Of a stretch of DNA of 64,000 nucleotides, positions 53,248 through 62,240 are shown piece after piece. The position numbers and the translations under genes were made by a program. Below the pieces are notes generated by a model. The model did no database searches and had not been told where the DNA came from. It worked only from the letters and a program-made list of their open reading frames with translations. The DNA is taken from positions 1 to 64,000 of the forward strand of contig NZ_AUFM01000015.1 of assembly GCF_000426505.1 (NCBI RefSeq). Direction: 5' to 3'. The stretch comes from Nisaea denitrificans DSM 18348. Its GTDB lineage: Bacteria; Pseudomonadota; Alphaproteobacteria; Thalassobaculales; Thalassobaculaceae. Every line of letters begins with the position of its first letter. Within the stretch, counting starts at the first letter, position 1.

Positions 53248-54318
53248 CTATTTCAGATACCTATGAAACAGATGACGGAAACGCGCCTCGTCCAAGGGCG
53301 AGCCCGGCTTGAGTTCGTCAGGCAAATCTTCAAAAGCAATTCTGTCCGGCTGGTCCAGCGTGGACAGATCAAGGCACCACTGAATCGTCAACATCAACCG
53401 ATGCCCCGTTCCCAGCTTTGTCGCCCGGTGAAGCCCCCGGGTATCTTCAAGGATGACTGTGCCGGCAGGTCCCCCGAAAAAAACGGCCCTGTCCGGAAAG
53501 ACCTTTTCCACAGCCCAGTCATCCCACCGCTGGATGTTCACCAGTGCTTTCTTTTGTGCCTCGGTGAAAACTCCGGATTTGTTTGCGGCCTCAGAGATTC
53601 CCTCGGCTGTCTGGCTTCCGGGGACAAATCCGTGCGGACCGTTGTCGTTCCCTACATCCGAGAGGTAGACGAACATCTTCATGAACGCGATGGAATCCTT
53701 GTCCGAATGCCAATCCCCTGAAGCAACGTCTTCACCATTTCCCGCAATGTTCAATGTGAACTCGAAGCCGCCGACATATGGCAACGCACCGAGATATTGC
53801 TCCACAACCCCCAAAAACCCGGGATTGGTCGCGAGCTTGGCCACCGCAGGATAGGCTAGGATATTGGCTGCGCCTGCTTTGTTCGCATAAGTCGTCGAAT
53901 AGGACGTCCAGCCGGGATTGGTCAGTACTTCGTTCAGGTCCATGATAGAGTCTGGATCCTTCGCAGCGCCAAATGGCGCACTCTCCGCGGAATGCCTCAG
54001 AGCGTCCGTCACCGGCTTGGGAAGTGCTGCTTTCGCGAAGCCATTGCTTCTGAGAGATTGCAGAAGCGCTTCTCCTGATTGTGAAGAGGATATTTCGGCG
54101 CGTGACAGGTTCCGGGTATACCAGCGGGTGTGCTGAGCCAGTATCTTCGATAGCTCCTGCTTCAGGTAACGGTCGTTTGAGCGCTGAAGATGAGTCAAAA
54201 GCCCGGCATGCCATTCCGGGATCGTCTCATCCGGAAAGATCGCCCGCTCGCCAGCATATATTCGCTTCAATACGATATCATCGCTTGGATCTTGCTGATT
54301 TTTCTGCTTCTCATTCAT
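53248..54318 (-). CDS. PhyH-type Fe(II)/2-oxoglutarate dioxygenase
   Basis: This putative non-haem iron oxygenase of about 356 residues has ligand motif GDWHSDKDS (His-x-Asp) and a distal histidine in TRGLHRATKLGTGHRLML, with the Arg that binds 2-oxoglutarate. KMFVYLSDVGNDNGPHGFVPGSQ is the usual PhyH core. About 120 N-terminal residues (QKNQQDPSDDIVL onward) precede the core and are unrecognised. The ATG at 54318 is favoured over 54369, which lacks a ribosome site. It lies directly upstream of the methyltransferase, so the two may modify one small molecule. Confidence 0.84.
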   Translation of the reverse strand: MNEKQKNQQDPSDDIVLKRIYAGERAIFPDETIPEWHAGLLTHLQRSNDRYLKQELSKILAQHTRWYTRNLSRAEISSSQSGEALLQSLRSNGFAKAALPKPVTDALRHSAESAPFGAAKDPDSIMDLNEVLTNPGWTSYSTTYANKAGAANILAYPAVAKLATNPGFLGVVEQYLGALPYVGGFEFTLNIAGNGEDVASGDWHSDKDSIAFMKMFVYLSDVGNDNGPHGFVPGSQTAEGISEAANKSGVFTEAQKKALVNIQRWDDWAVEKVFPDRAVFFGGPAGTVILEDTRGLHRATKLGTGHRLMLTIQWCLDLSTLDQPDRIAFEDLPDELKPGSPLDEARFRHLFHRYLK

Positions 54319-54550
54319 CGAAATAAACCTTCTGCGCTCCGCTGCAGGCAAGTTCCAAGCGCGGAGCATCGATTAACTACTTCGGAATACTAGAAGGGTC
54401 CGCTGCGCGCATAAAGCAAAGAAGCACCTCCCTAGTCCGAGATAAACCCCAGCCCGTCACGAGCCGCCCAAGCCAGCTGGCGCCAGTCCCGGCCTGATCC
54501 CCACTGGCGGAGTCTCACCCAGCAACAGCGCTCTGAACCGGGACAGCTTG

Positions 54551-54988
54551 TTATTCTTGTCGAGCTAGTTTCTCACCCCTAAACCCAGCCTCTGCGATCC
54601 TAGCCTCAAGCCACGGTTTGGCCGCCTCGTAACTGTCGACCGTGCACCAGGGCACACCCGCTTTGTTGTACAAGCCGCCAATCTGTGCAGAGATAATGAG
54701 ACGGTGATCTGAATTGACGAGATTGAGTGCGGACGCACACAGCCCCTTCTCAACACGCTCAGTAATGCTCCGCGCCAGCAGCGCTTCAGCCTCTGGAGTG
54801 AGAATTACATGCTGATCGTAGACCGAATACATAGCAAACGGGGCTCCTGCAAAAGCCTCGACCAGAGAGCCAACCTCCCGCACATATACTTCGATGGTTT
54901 CCCTGTTTACCGCGCCGGAAGCAACAAGTTTGATAATGTTTCCATCAATCTCGAGAGTATATTCACCATGACGCGCGAAGGCAGGCAT
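54551..54988 (-). CDS. SpoIIAA/STAS-like small protein A
   Basis: This 145-residue soluble protein has alternating strands and helices: YTLEIDGNIIKLVASGAVNRETI, then VILTPEAEALLARSI, a VEKGLCASALNLVNSD strand-helix, and PWLEARIAEAG at the end. The fold looks like SpoIIAA/STAS-type domains, but the phosphorylatable serine motif of true anti-anti-sigma factors is absent. It resembles the genes at 51514 and 55068. No adjacent kinase or sigma factor is seen. Function unknown. Confidence 0.72.
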   Translation of the reverse strand: MPAFARHGEYTLEIDGNIIKLVASGAVNRETIEVYVREVGSLVEAFAGAPFAMYSVYDQHVILTPEAEALLARSITERVEKGLCASALNLVNSDHRLIISAQIGGLYNKAGVPWCTVDSYEAAKPWLEARIAEAGFRGEKLARQE

Positions 54989-55067
54989 AACAAAAGCTCC
55001 CGTCGTTTTCCATTACGATAGGTTCTGGACAGAAAACGGTTAAGAAACACCACCATTCTGAAGATCA

Positions 55068-55490
55068 TCAACCATATGTCTTTTCGAGCATTTCCAGAGC
55101 CCGGATCATTGCGTCGCCTTCATCTTCCACTTCTTGCCATGGCACCCCGATCGCATCGAGAACGCGCGTTACCTGCGCCCGCACCAGCGTCTTGAACTCG
55201 GCCTCGCTATCAAAGAAAAAGGCGACTCCAGCCCACCCTCGGGCGACGCGGCCGACGGCACTGGTGATCCAGGCATCCTCGGCCTCGGGGGTCATCACCA
55301 TGCCGCCATTGAAGTTGCAGATCATGACGTAAGGGCCGCCTTTGAAGCCCTCCACGATTTCGTTCGCGCGGTGATTGTGGAGGCGCAGCATCTCAAGATT
55401 GACGAAACCTGACGCGGCAACACGGATCACTCGGTCGTGTTCCGGATCCAGCCAGATTTCGTAATTCCCGTGAGGGGCATAATCGGGCAC
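55068..55490 (-). CDS. SpoIIAA/STAS-like small protein B
   Basis: This 140-residue paralogue of the preceding gene starts with the shared HG-x-Y-x-I pattern (YAPHGNYEIWLDPE). It continues with VASGFVNLEMLRLHNHRANEIVEG, MTPEAEDAW and a short C-terminal helix (MIRALEMLEKTYG). It ends 5 nt before the DUF4170 gene start on the same strand side, so the two may share a transcript. The charged, helix-rich pattern suggests a cytoplasmic binding protein. Function unknown. Confidence 0.72.
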   Translation of the reverse strand: MPDYAPHGNYEIWLDPEHDRVIRVAASGFVNLEMLRLHNHRANEIVEGFKGGPYVMICNFNGGMVMTPEAEDAWITSAVGRVARGWAGVAFFFDSEAEFKTLVRAQVTRVLDAIGVPWQEVEDEGDAMIRALEMLEKTYG

Positions 55491-55495
55491 GTGCG

Positions 55496-55870
55496 TTACC
55501 CACTGACTTTTTCGATCCGATAGCGGGTATGGGCGTCATCAACGCTTTCCCAAGCCCGCTTCTGCCATTCGGCCTTGGCTTCCTCGTAGGATGTGAAAGG
55601 CCCCACCCGGTTCTCGGGAGAGCCATCCACCGTCTCGCTGAAATCCGTCGACTTGTAGGTTCCGCCGACAACCCAGAACTGCTCCGAGCCATCGTCCCAG
55701 ATCCGGTAGCGGGTGTGGGCGTCGTCCACATGCTCCCAGGCCAGCTTTCCCCAAACGGATTTCGCCGTTTCATAGTCCGGGAAAGGACCGATCTTGGTCT
55801 CCGCGTCACCGCCCTTGATATGCGTGAAGGAGGTGTCCGTGTATTCGCCGCCAATTACCCAAAAGGCCAT
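55496..55870 (-). CDS. Tandem DUF4170 protein
   Basis: This 124-residue protein is two copies of one small domain. Each reads FWV[IV]GG-x-Y-x-[TS]-x-F, then IGPF/VGPF-x-x-YE-x-AK, and ends in VDDAHTRYRI. A single DUF4170 is usually ~70-80 residues, so this is a duplicated form. The ATG at 55870 is preceded by GGAG. No catalytic pattern is visible. Function unknown. Confidence 0.8.
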   Translation of the reverse strand: MAFWVIGGEYTDTSFTHIKGGDAETKIGPFPDYETAKSVWGKLAWEHVDDAHTRYRIWDDGSEQFWVVGGTYKSTDFSETVDGSPENRVGPFTSYEEAKAEWQKRAWESVDDAHTRYRIEKVSG

Positions 55871-56034
55871 GACAAAACTCCGTGCCATATTTGTGAGTCT
55901 GGTATACCGCGACAGACCAGCGCTATCAATCGCAGTGCACCATACTCACGACGCTCGCCGCTGGTCGCGGCCCTGCCTCCCGGTTATATCTGACGACGCG
56001 TCTGCAAGACGCACAGAACCGACGGAGTGCTTTC

Positions 56035-57543
56035 ATGCCCTTTTCTTCCCTGCGCGACTTCATGGCCCAGCTTGAGAGCAAGGGACGACTGGTCCGGGTC
56101 AGCGAGCCGATCTCGCCCGTCCTGGAAATGACGGAGATCCAGACCCGCCTGCTGGCTGAGGGTGGCCCGGCGGTGCTGTTCGAGAATGTCATCGGACCGG
56201 ACGGGAAAAAGTACGACATGCCCGCGCTGGCCAATCTGTTCGGCACGGTGGAACGGGTCGCCTGGGGTATGGACCGGGAGCCGGACCAGCTCCGCGAGGT
56301 CGGCGAGACCCTGGCCTTCCTCCGCCAGCCGGAACCGCCAGGCGGATGGCGAGAGGCGCTGGACATGCTGCCGTTGCTGAAAACCGTGATGGCGATGAAG
56401 CCGCGCACGGTCGGCTACGGCCCCTGCCAGGACGTGATCATGGAAGGAGACGACATCGATCTCTCCTGCCTGCCGATCCAGAGCTGCTGGCCGGGTGAGC
56501 CCGCGCCACTGATCACCTGGCCGCTGGTGGTCACGAAAGGGCCTGGCCAGCGCAAGGAAGACGATTTCAATCTTGGCATCTACCGCATGCAGGTGCTGGG
56601 CAAGGACAAGACCCTGATGCGCTGGCTGAAGCATCGCGGCGGCGCCCAGCATTATCAGCGCTGGAAGAACGAGAAGCCGGAGCCGCTGCCCGCTGCCGTG
56701 GTGATCGGCGCCGACCCGGGCACGATCCTCGCCGCCGTGACGCCGGTGCCGGATACGCTCAGCGAGTACCAGTTCGCCGGATTACTGCGCGGCAAGAAAG
56801 TCGATCTGGTCGATTGCAAGACGGTGCCGCTGAAAGTGCCTGCCGAAGCCGAAATCGTCATCGAAGGCTATGTCTCGCTCGAAGAGTATGGCGACGAGGG
56901 TCCCTATGGCGACCACACCGGCTACTATAATTCGGTCGAGCAATTCCCGGTCTTCAACGTCTCCGCCATTACCATGCGGCGCGACCCGATTTACCTGACC
57001 ACCTTCACCGGCCGCCCACCGGACGAGCCGTCGGTGCTCGGCGAGGGATTGAACGAGGTCTTCATCCCGCTGATCCAGCAGCAATTCCCCGAGATCGTGG
57101 ATTTCTGGCTGCCGCCGGAAGGCTGCTCCTACCGGATCGCGGTCATCTCCATGAAGAAGGCTTATCCGGGCCATGCCAAGCGGGTGATGATGGGCGCCTG
57201 GTCCTATCTCAGGCAGTTCATGTACACGAAATGGCTGATCATCGTGGACGACGACATCAACGCCCGCGACTGGAAGGATGTCATGTGGGCGATATCGACC
57301 CGGATGGACCCGGTCCGGGACGTGACGATGATCGAGAACACGCCGATCGACTATCTCGATTTCGCCAGCCCGGAATCCGGTCTCGGCGGCAAGATCGGTC
57401 TCGACGCCACCAACAAATGGCCACCCGAGACCAAGCGGGAATGGGGCGAGGAAATCCGGATGGACCAGGACATCATCGATCTGGTCGACCGGAAATGGTC
57501 CTCGCTCGGACTGCCGGGCAGCGGCAAACCGATCTGGAAATAG
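56035..57543 (+). CDS. UbiD family decarboxylase
   Basis: This 502-residue prenylated-FMN decarboxylase has the cofactor-domain segments [18 protein letters not shown] and GGAQHYQRW, and the E-x4[10 protein letters not shown] motif. The R-x-n-E catalytic network fits. It resembles 3-octaprenyl-4-hydroxybenzoate decarboxylase (UbiD) and other members that act on aromatic or unsaturated acids. No UbiX flavin prenyltransferase is adjacent. It is oriented alone among unrelated genes, so the substrate is undefined. Confidence 0.9.
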   Translation: MPFSSLRDFMAQLESKGRLVRVSEPISPVLEMTEIQTRLLAEGGPAVLFENVIGPDGKKYDMPALANLFGTVERVAWGMDREPDQLREVGETLAFLRQPEPPGGWREALDMLPLLKTVMAMKPRTVGYGPCQDVIMEGDDIDLSCLPIQSCWPGEPAPLITWPLVVTKGPGQRKEDDFNLGIYRMQVLGKDKTLMRWLKHRGGAQHYQRWKNEKPEPLPAAVVIGADPGTILAAVTPVPDTLSEYQFAGLLRGKKVDLVDCKTVPLKVPAEAEIVIEGYVSLEEYGDEGPYGDHTGYYNSVEQFPVFNVSAITMRRDPIYLTTFTGRPPDEPSVLGEGLNEVFIPLIQQQFPEIVDFWLPPEGCSYRIAVISMKKAYPGHAKRVMMGAWSYLRQFMYTKWLIIVDDDINARDWKDVMWAISTRMDPVRDVTMIENTPIDYLDFASPESGLGGKIGLDATNKWPPETKREWGEEIRMDQDIIDLVDRKWSSLGLPGSGKPIWK

Positions 57544-57552
57544 TCCGGCGCT

Positions 57553-58107
57553 CTACTTCGCCGGGTAGTCCCGCTCGATCCGCGCATTGTCCCAGGCGTC
57601 CAGCGCCGCGTCGACTTCAAGCATGGCGTTCAGGAAGCCGGTGCGGCAGGCGGCGATATCGTCTGTCTGGTGCCCTTCCTCCGCCTGCTCGACCCAGCAG
57701 TCGAACTGGGCCTGGGCACGGGCAGAGGCATGCGGCGCCAAAATCCGGGAATCCCGGTCAAAGGCCGAAATCAATCGGTCCCGGGACGATTGCAGTGCCG
57801 GACGCTGAGCCTCGCCGAGTTTCCAGTCGGCAAGATCTTCGGGCGGCACGGTTTCGCCCCGGGCGGATGCGAGGGTCTTTTCCGCGAAATGCTCGGCATC
57901 GATCCAGTCCGCCATATCATCCGCCTCATAGAGCGCAAAGCGACGGTATTCGGCGGCTAGACTGCGCTCGAACCCGTCACGGGTATCGATCTGGTCACGG
58001 ACAGCGTCAACGCCGTCATAGAGTTGGAACATCTGGGCGGCGGCCGCTTCGGCAGTGGCCGGGATCAGCATGACGGAGACGGCAAAAGCTGTGAGAATCC
58101 GTTTCAT
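57553..58107 (-). CDS. Exported protein resembling an OmpA-family N-terminal domain
   Basis: This 184-residue protein has a signal peptide (LTAFAVSVMLIPATAEAAAA) and a helical domain with YEADDMADWIDAEHFAEKTL and QFDCWVEQAEEGHQTDDIAACR. I know that pattern as the domain before the peptidoglycan-binding OmpA part in alphaproteobacterial OmpA proteins. Here the chain ends without the OmpA domain. GGAGG lies upstream of the ATG at 58107. Possibly a free periplasmic domain. Uncertain. Confidence 0.65.
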   Translation of the reverse strand: MKRILTAFAVSVMLIPATAEAAAAQMFQLYDGVDAVRDQIDTRDGFERSLAAEYRRFALYEADDMADWIDAEHFAEKTLASARGETVPPEDLADWKLGEAQRPALQSSRDRLISAFDRDSRILAPHASARAQAQFDCWVEQAEEGHQTDDIAACRTGFLNAMLEVDAALDAWDNARIERDYPAK

Positions 58108-58296
58108 CGGTTCCTCCTTCTCAACAGTGGGGTGAGCATGGTTTAGCGGTCGGCTTTGACGGGAACAGGACGGGTTTCGCCACATTCGAACCGCAATCCT
58201 GAGCCGCCAAACCGCAATCCCGGACCGGCCCTCGGTTGCGTGCGCCGCCGATCCGCCCTATGTCTCAATCGGTTCTGTGACGGAGACGGAAAAGAC

Positions 58297-59643
58297 ATGT
58301 CAGATATCGGCGGACTAGACCTGCTGGACAGCCTGATCGCCAAGGCCCGAAAGGCCGGCGCCGAGACGGCGGACGCCATTTATCTTACCGGGCGCTCGCT
58401 TTCCGTCTCCCAGCGTTTGGGTAAACCGGAAGCGGTCGAACGCGCCGAAGGCAACGATATCGGTCTGCGCGTTCTGGTCGGGAAACAGCAGGCTTCGGTC
58501 TCCGGCTCCGATACAAGGCCCGACGCTCTCAACGAACTTGTCGAGCGGGCAGTTGCCATGGCCAAGGTTGCGCCGGAAGATCCTTTTGCCGGGATTGCCG
58601 ACGCCAGCCAGATCGCCGGCACCAGCCCTGAAATAGAAATGTTCGATCCGTATGAGCCATCTGCCGAAGACCTTACAAATCTGGCGGCCGCCGCCGAAGA
58701 AGCCGGTCTCGCAGTCAAGGGCATTACCAATTCGGAAGGCGGGGACGCCGGCTGGAGCACCACCGAAGTTGCCTTCGCGGCAAGCAACGGATTTTCAGGT
58801 CAATATCAGCGCTCCAGCTTCTCCGTCTCCGCCGTCATGCTCGCAGGCGAAGGTCAGGGCATGGAGCGGGACTACGATTATACCGCCAAGGTCTTTTTCG
58901 CGGATCTTGAGGATGCCGCCGAGATCGGTCGCCGGGCAGGCGAACGGACGATCCGCCGTCTGAACCCGCAGCGCCCGTCGTCGCAGCGTGTTCCGGTGAT
59001 CTTCGACCCGCGGGTCAGCCGCTCGCTGCTCGGACACCTCTCCTCCGCCATCAATGGCGTGTCGATCGCGCGGGGCACGAGTTTCCTGAAAGACAAGATG
59101 GGCGAGCAGATCTTCGCCGATAGCATCCGTATCGTCGACGACCCGCTGCGCGACAGGGGCTTCCGCTCCCGCCCGTTCGACGCCGAGGGTCTGCCGACCG
59201 AAAAGCAGATGATCGTGGAAGATGGTCGTCTCGCCTCCTGGATCCTCGATCTGTCGACGGCGCGGCAGCTCGGGCTGGAGAGCAATGGGCACGCCTCACG
59301 CGGCGTCGGCGGACCGCCGAGCCCGTCAGTCACGAACCTTTATCTGGAGCCGGGCGATACAAGCCCCGAGGACCTGATCAAATCGGTTGGCACCGGTCTC
59401 TACATCACCGACATGATGGGCTCCAGCGTCAGCACCGTGACCGGAGATTACAGCCGGGGCGCAGGCGGCTTCTGGATCGAGAACGGCGAGCTGGCCTATC
59501 CGGTATCCGAAATTACCGTTGCAGGGCACCTCACGGAAATCTTCCGGAACATGACGCCAGCAAACGATCTGACATTCAAATACGGCACCGACGCGCCGAC
59601 CATTCGCGTCGATGGCCTAACCCTTGCCGGATCGAACGCATAG
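58297..59643 (+). CDS. pmbA: PmbA/TldD family metallopeptidase
   Basis: This 448-residue protein matches PmbA (TldE), partner of TldD, in a zinc-dependent protease that degrades unfolded or modified peptides. The N-terminal VERAEGNDIGLRVLVGKQQASVSGSD and C-terminal LGLESNGHASRGVGGPPSPSVTNLYLEPG are characteristic. The HExxxH-type zinc site of TldD is absent, as expected for the PmbA side. The ATG at 58297 follows GGAGACGGAAA. A TldD gene is not in the window. Confidence 0.92.
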   Translation: MSDIGGLDLLDSLIAKARKAGAETADAIYLTGRSLSVSQRLGKPEAVERAEGNDIGLRVLVGKQQASVSGSDTRPDALNELVERAVAMAKVAPEDPFAGIADASQIAGTSPEIEMFDPYEPSAEDLTNLAAAAEEAGLAVKGITNSEGGDAGWSTTEVAFAASNGFSGQYQRSSFSVSAVMLAGEGQGMERDYDYTAKVFFADLEDAAEIGRRAGERTIRRLNPQRPSSQRVPVIFDPRVSRSLLGHLSSAINGVSIARGTSFLKDKMGEQIFADSIRIVDDPLRDRGFRSRPFDAEGLPTEKQMIVEDGRLASWILDLSTARQLGLESNGHASRGVGGPPSPSVTNLYLEPGDTSPEDLIKSVGTGLYITDMMGSSVSTVTGDYSRGAGGFWIENGELAYPVSEITVAGHLTEIFRNMTPANDLTFKYGTDAPTIRVDGLTLAGSNA

Positions 59644-59747
59644 GCCTTTCGGTTTCTTTCACTAATTCGTGACTCGAAAACTCTGGCAATTACGATTGGG
59701 CCACCCCAGATCAGGCCCAATCGAGAAATTTCCTATGGAGTCCGAAG

Positions 59748-60233
59748 ATGAGCTGCAAACGTAGCTTGCCGCGCCTGTTCCTTGTGCTTGTCGCTGTTGG
59801 ACTGGCTGCTGCAGTGTCCCGCGACCCGACAGACGCGTCCGAAATGAATTTGATCGACCCGACAATCAGCGCACACCGGGGCCTCGCCATCGGCGGATAC
59901 GATCCGGTTGCCTATTTCACAGACTATGCCGCCGTCCATGGGGACGAAACGTATGCCGTTGAATTCGACGGTATACGGTTTCTTTTCAAAAACGCCGACA
60001 ATCGCCACCAGTTCCTGCAGGATCCCAATCGCTATATGCCTCAATTCGGTGGCCACAGCACCTTTGCCCTCGCCAAAGGCAAGCTGTATGGCGCAGACCC
60101 GACGGTCTTCGACATCATCGACGGCCGCCTTTATCTCAGCCGCAACGAACGGGTGCAGGAGCTCTGGCACCGAAACCCCGACGGCTATATCCGTCAGGCG
60201 GAAGAGAACTGGTCGGAGCTTAGCGGTGGCTAA
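59748..60233 (+). CDS. YHS domain protein, exported
   Basis: This 161-residue protein has an N-terminal hydrophobic leader (LFLVLVAVGLAAAVSRDPT) and a YHS-type domain: IGGYDPVAYFTDYAAVHGD, then FEFNxR-type VEFDGIRFLFKNADNRHQFLQDPNRYMPQFGGHS. The usual YHS cysteine pair is not present; this non-metal YHS-like subtype is common in proteobacteria. It is monocistronic and follows pmbA by 104 nt. Confidence 0.87.
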   Translation: MSCKRSLPRLFLVLVAVGLAAAVSRDPTDASEMNLIDPTISAHRGLAIGGYDPVAYFTDYAAVHGDETYAVEFDGIRFLFKNADNRHQFLQDPNRYMPQFGGHSTFALAKGKLYGADPTVFDIIDGRLYLSRNERVQELWHRNPDGYIRQAEENWSELSGG

Positions 60234-60245
60234 CCTCCGACTCGC

Positions 60246-61229
60246 CTAACAACCTCCTCTGGGCACCACCAGCTTGAGCGGTTGCGACGGCAGGGAAATA
60301 CTGGCGGGGAGATTGGTCACGATATCCCCGTCCGCCTGCACAGGGTCGCCACTATAGGCTCCCTCCTCGGCCCAGATTGACACCGACCGGGTCTGGACGA
60401 TCCGGTAGCCGGCCGTCGATGGAAGCCGGCCCATCATCATGTTCGCCGCATAGCGCACCGCGTTCCACCGCCCTGCCCGTTCGAACAGGCAGACATGCAG
60501 GATGTCCGCATCCAGCCTGGCGTCGGGCGCGCAGATGAATGTTCCACCATAATAATGGGCTTTCGCGACCACGACCGAGGCCGCCTTGTAGGTGTGGCCA
60601 TTGATCGCCACCCGGTAATAATGCGGCTTGTAGGATGCCAGCTCTGACAAGGTGGTCAGCACGTAGGCGCCTTTGCCGAGCCGGGCTTTCACCCGTGTGT
60701 TCACATTGGCCACCACATCCGCATCGAGACCGACCCCGGCCATCAAGGTAAATCGGTGGCCGTTCACATCGCCTGTATGAGCATCGATGACCGGACCGCG
60801 CCAGATCGTATCGGCGATCGCCTCGGCCTTCACTTTCAGGCCAATCTCGGCGGCCAGCACGTTCGCCGTGCCGAGCGGCAGGATGGCCAGCGGCAAATCG
60901 CCACCGCTCATCCCGTTCACCACCTCGTTGATGGTTCCGTCCCCGCCAGCGGCCACCACCGCGTCCGGTGCATTTTCCGCTTTCATCAAACTGTGCTGCC
61001 GGGCGTGGCGGGCAAAGGCTTCGGCATCGCCCCGCGCTCCGGTCTCCAGAATCGTGACATCGACGCCATGCGCCTTCAGTCGCTCGATGACGGATGAGAA
61101 AAGCGGATAGCGCCGTTGTCCCGCCTTTGGATTGTAGATCACAACCACATGGTTCCGGCCATCTCCGGCATCGGACACCAGCGGATCGCTTCCCTTCACC
61201 CGGACCGAATCGCCGGTGATTTGATCCAA
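60246..61229 (-). CDS. Diacylglycerol kinase-like lipid kinase
   Basis: This protein of about 327 residues has the DAGK catalytic pattern: VVVIYNPKAGQRRYPLFSSVI, then AAGGDGTINEVVNGM (GGDGT), AILPLGTANVLAAEIG, and a GDPVQADGDIV segment. It phosphorylates diacylglycerol, a ceramide-like lipid or sphingosine base. The true start is uncertain: 61229 (TTG with GCGGGAG before it) fits the family, and 61262 (TTG) is possible. It is divergent from the LpxH-like gene, which may also concern envelope lipids. Confidence 0.85.
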   Translation of the reverse strand: MDQITGDSVRVKGSDPLVSDAGDGRNHVVVIYNPKAGQRRYPLFSSVIERLKAHGVDVTILETGARGDAEAFARHARQHSLMKAENAPDAVVAAGGDGTINEVVNGMSGGDLPLAILPLGTANVLAAEIGLKVKAEAIADTIWRGPVIDAHTGDVNGHRFTLMAGVGLDADVVANVNTRVKARLGKGAYVLTTLSELASYKPHYYRVAINGHTYKAASVVVAKAHYYGGTFICAPDARLDADILHVCLFERAGRWNAVRYAANMMMGRLPSTAGYRIVQTRSVSIWAEEGAYSGDPVQADGDIVTNLPASISLPSQPLKLVVPRGGC

Positions 61230-61456
61230 GTGAAACTCCCGCTCGCGGATTTTTCGCAGCAAAAAAGATGACAGTTTTATTAAGCGACCGCTGCTCTTGA
61301 TAAATATAAATCGTTTTTTTGTTACGAATTCATGAAGTCATACAAAGTTCATTTTACAAAATATGGGGTGATTCATAATAGAGCGCACAACACACATTGG
61401 CCAAAAGCGGTTTTCATTCAAGATCCGGTAAGTTTTCAGAGACGGGATGACGGTAA

Positions 61457-62227
61457 ATGAACAGCCAGAAGGGTATTGACCGTTACCGGGCAATCTGGAT
61501 TTCCGACATTCATCTTGGGACCAAGGGGTGCCAGGCCGAATACCTTCTCGATTTTCTGAAACATACGGAATCCGATTATCTCTATCTGGTCGGCGATATC
61601 ATCGATATCTGGCGCATGAAGCGCTCCTGGTCCTGGAAGCAGAGCCATAACGACGTGCTGCAGAAGCTGCTGCGCAAGGCGCGCAAAGGCACCAAGGTTA
61701 TGTTCCTTCCGGGCAACCACGACGAAATGTTCCGCGGATTCCTCGGCGAGAATTTCGGGCAGATCGAGGTCCGGGACGAGCATATCCATGTCACCCGGGA
61801 CGGCCGCCGCTTCCTGATCCTGCACGGCGACCAGTACGACGTGGTGGTGAAGTACAACAAGTGGCTCGCGCTGGTCGGTGACGGTGCCTACAACCTCGCC
61901 CTCACGCTCAATACCCATTTCAACCAGATCCGCCGCTTCCTCGGCTATCCCTACTGGTCGCTCTCCGCCTACCTGAAGAACAAGGCGAAGCGCGCGGTCG
62001 AGTTCATCGGCAATTTCGAACACGCACTGGCCGACGAGGCTTCGAAACGGGGCGTCGACGGCATTATCTGCGGCCACATCCACAAGGCCGAGATGAAGCA
62101 GATCGGTGACGTCACCTACTGCAACGACGGTGACTGGGTGGAAAGCTGCACGGCGCTTGTCGAGCATGCGGACGGCCGTATGGAAATCCTCAACTGGGCC
62201 GAGGTGAGACAACTCACCTTCGCCTGA
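61457..62227 (+). CDS. LpxH-like metallophosphoesterase
   Basis: This 256-residue calcineurin-type phosphoesterase keeps the five metal motifs: SDIHLG, GDIIDIW, LPGNHDEM, HGDQYD and GHIHKAE. It resembles UDP-2,3-diacylglucosamine hydrolase (LpxH) but belongs to the larger group found in alphaproteobacteria, where the lipid A step is often done by LpxI. It is 13 nt upstream of the glycosyltransferase gene with which it likely shares a transcript. Pyrophosphate hydrolysis of a sugar-lipid precursor is inferred. Confidence 0.87.
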   Translation: MNSQKGIDRYRAIWISDIHLGTKGCQAEYLLDFLKHTESDYLYLVGDIIDIWRMKRSWSWKQSHNDVLQKLLRKARKGTKVMFLPGNHDEMFRGFLGENFGQIEVRDEHIHVTRDGRRFLILHGDQYDVVVKYNKWLALVGDGAYNLALTLNTHFNQIRRFLGYPYWSLSAYLKNKAKRAVEFIGNFEHALADEASKRGVDGIICGHIHKAEMKQIGDVTYCNDGDWVESCTALVEHADGRMEILNWAEVRQLTFA

Positions 62228-62240
62228 GGCGGTAAGCCCC

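Noticed and set aside
54370-54550. Short open frames resembling a protein tail (WRQLAWAARDGLGFISD and another ending APAGLGGS)
   Set aside because: Neither frame has a start codon with a ribosome site and each runs under 40 codons. They may be a relic, but there is too little to call.
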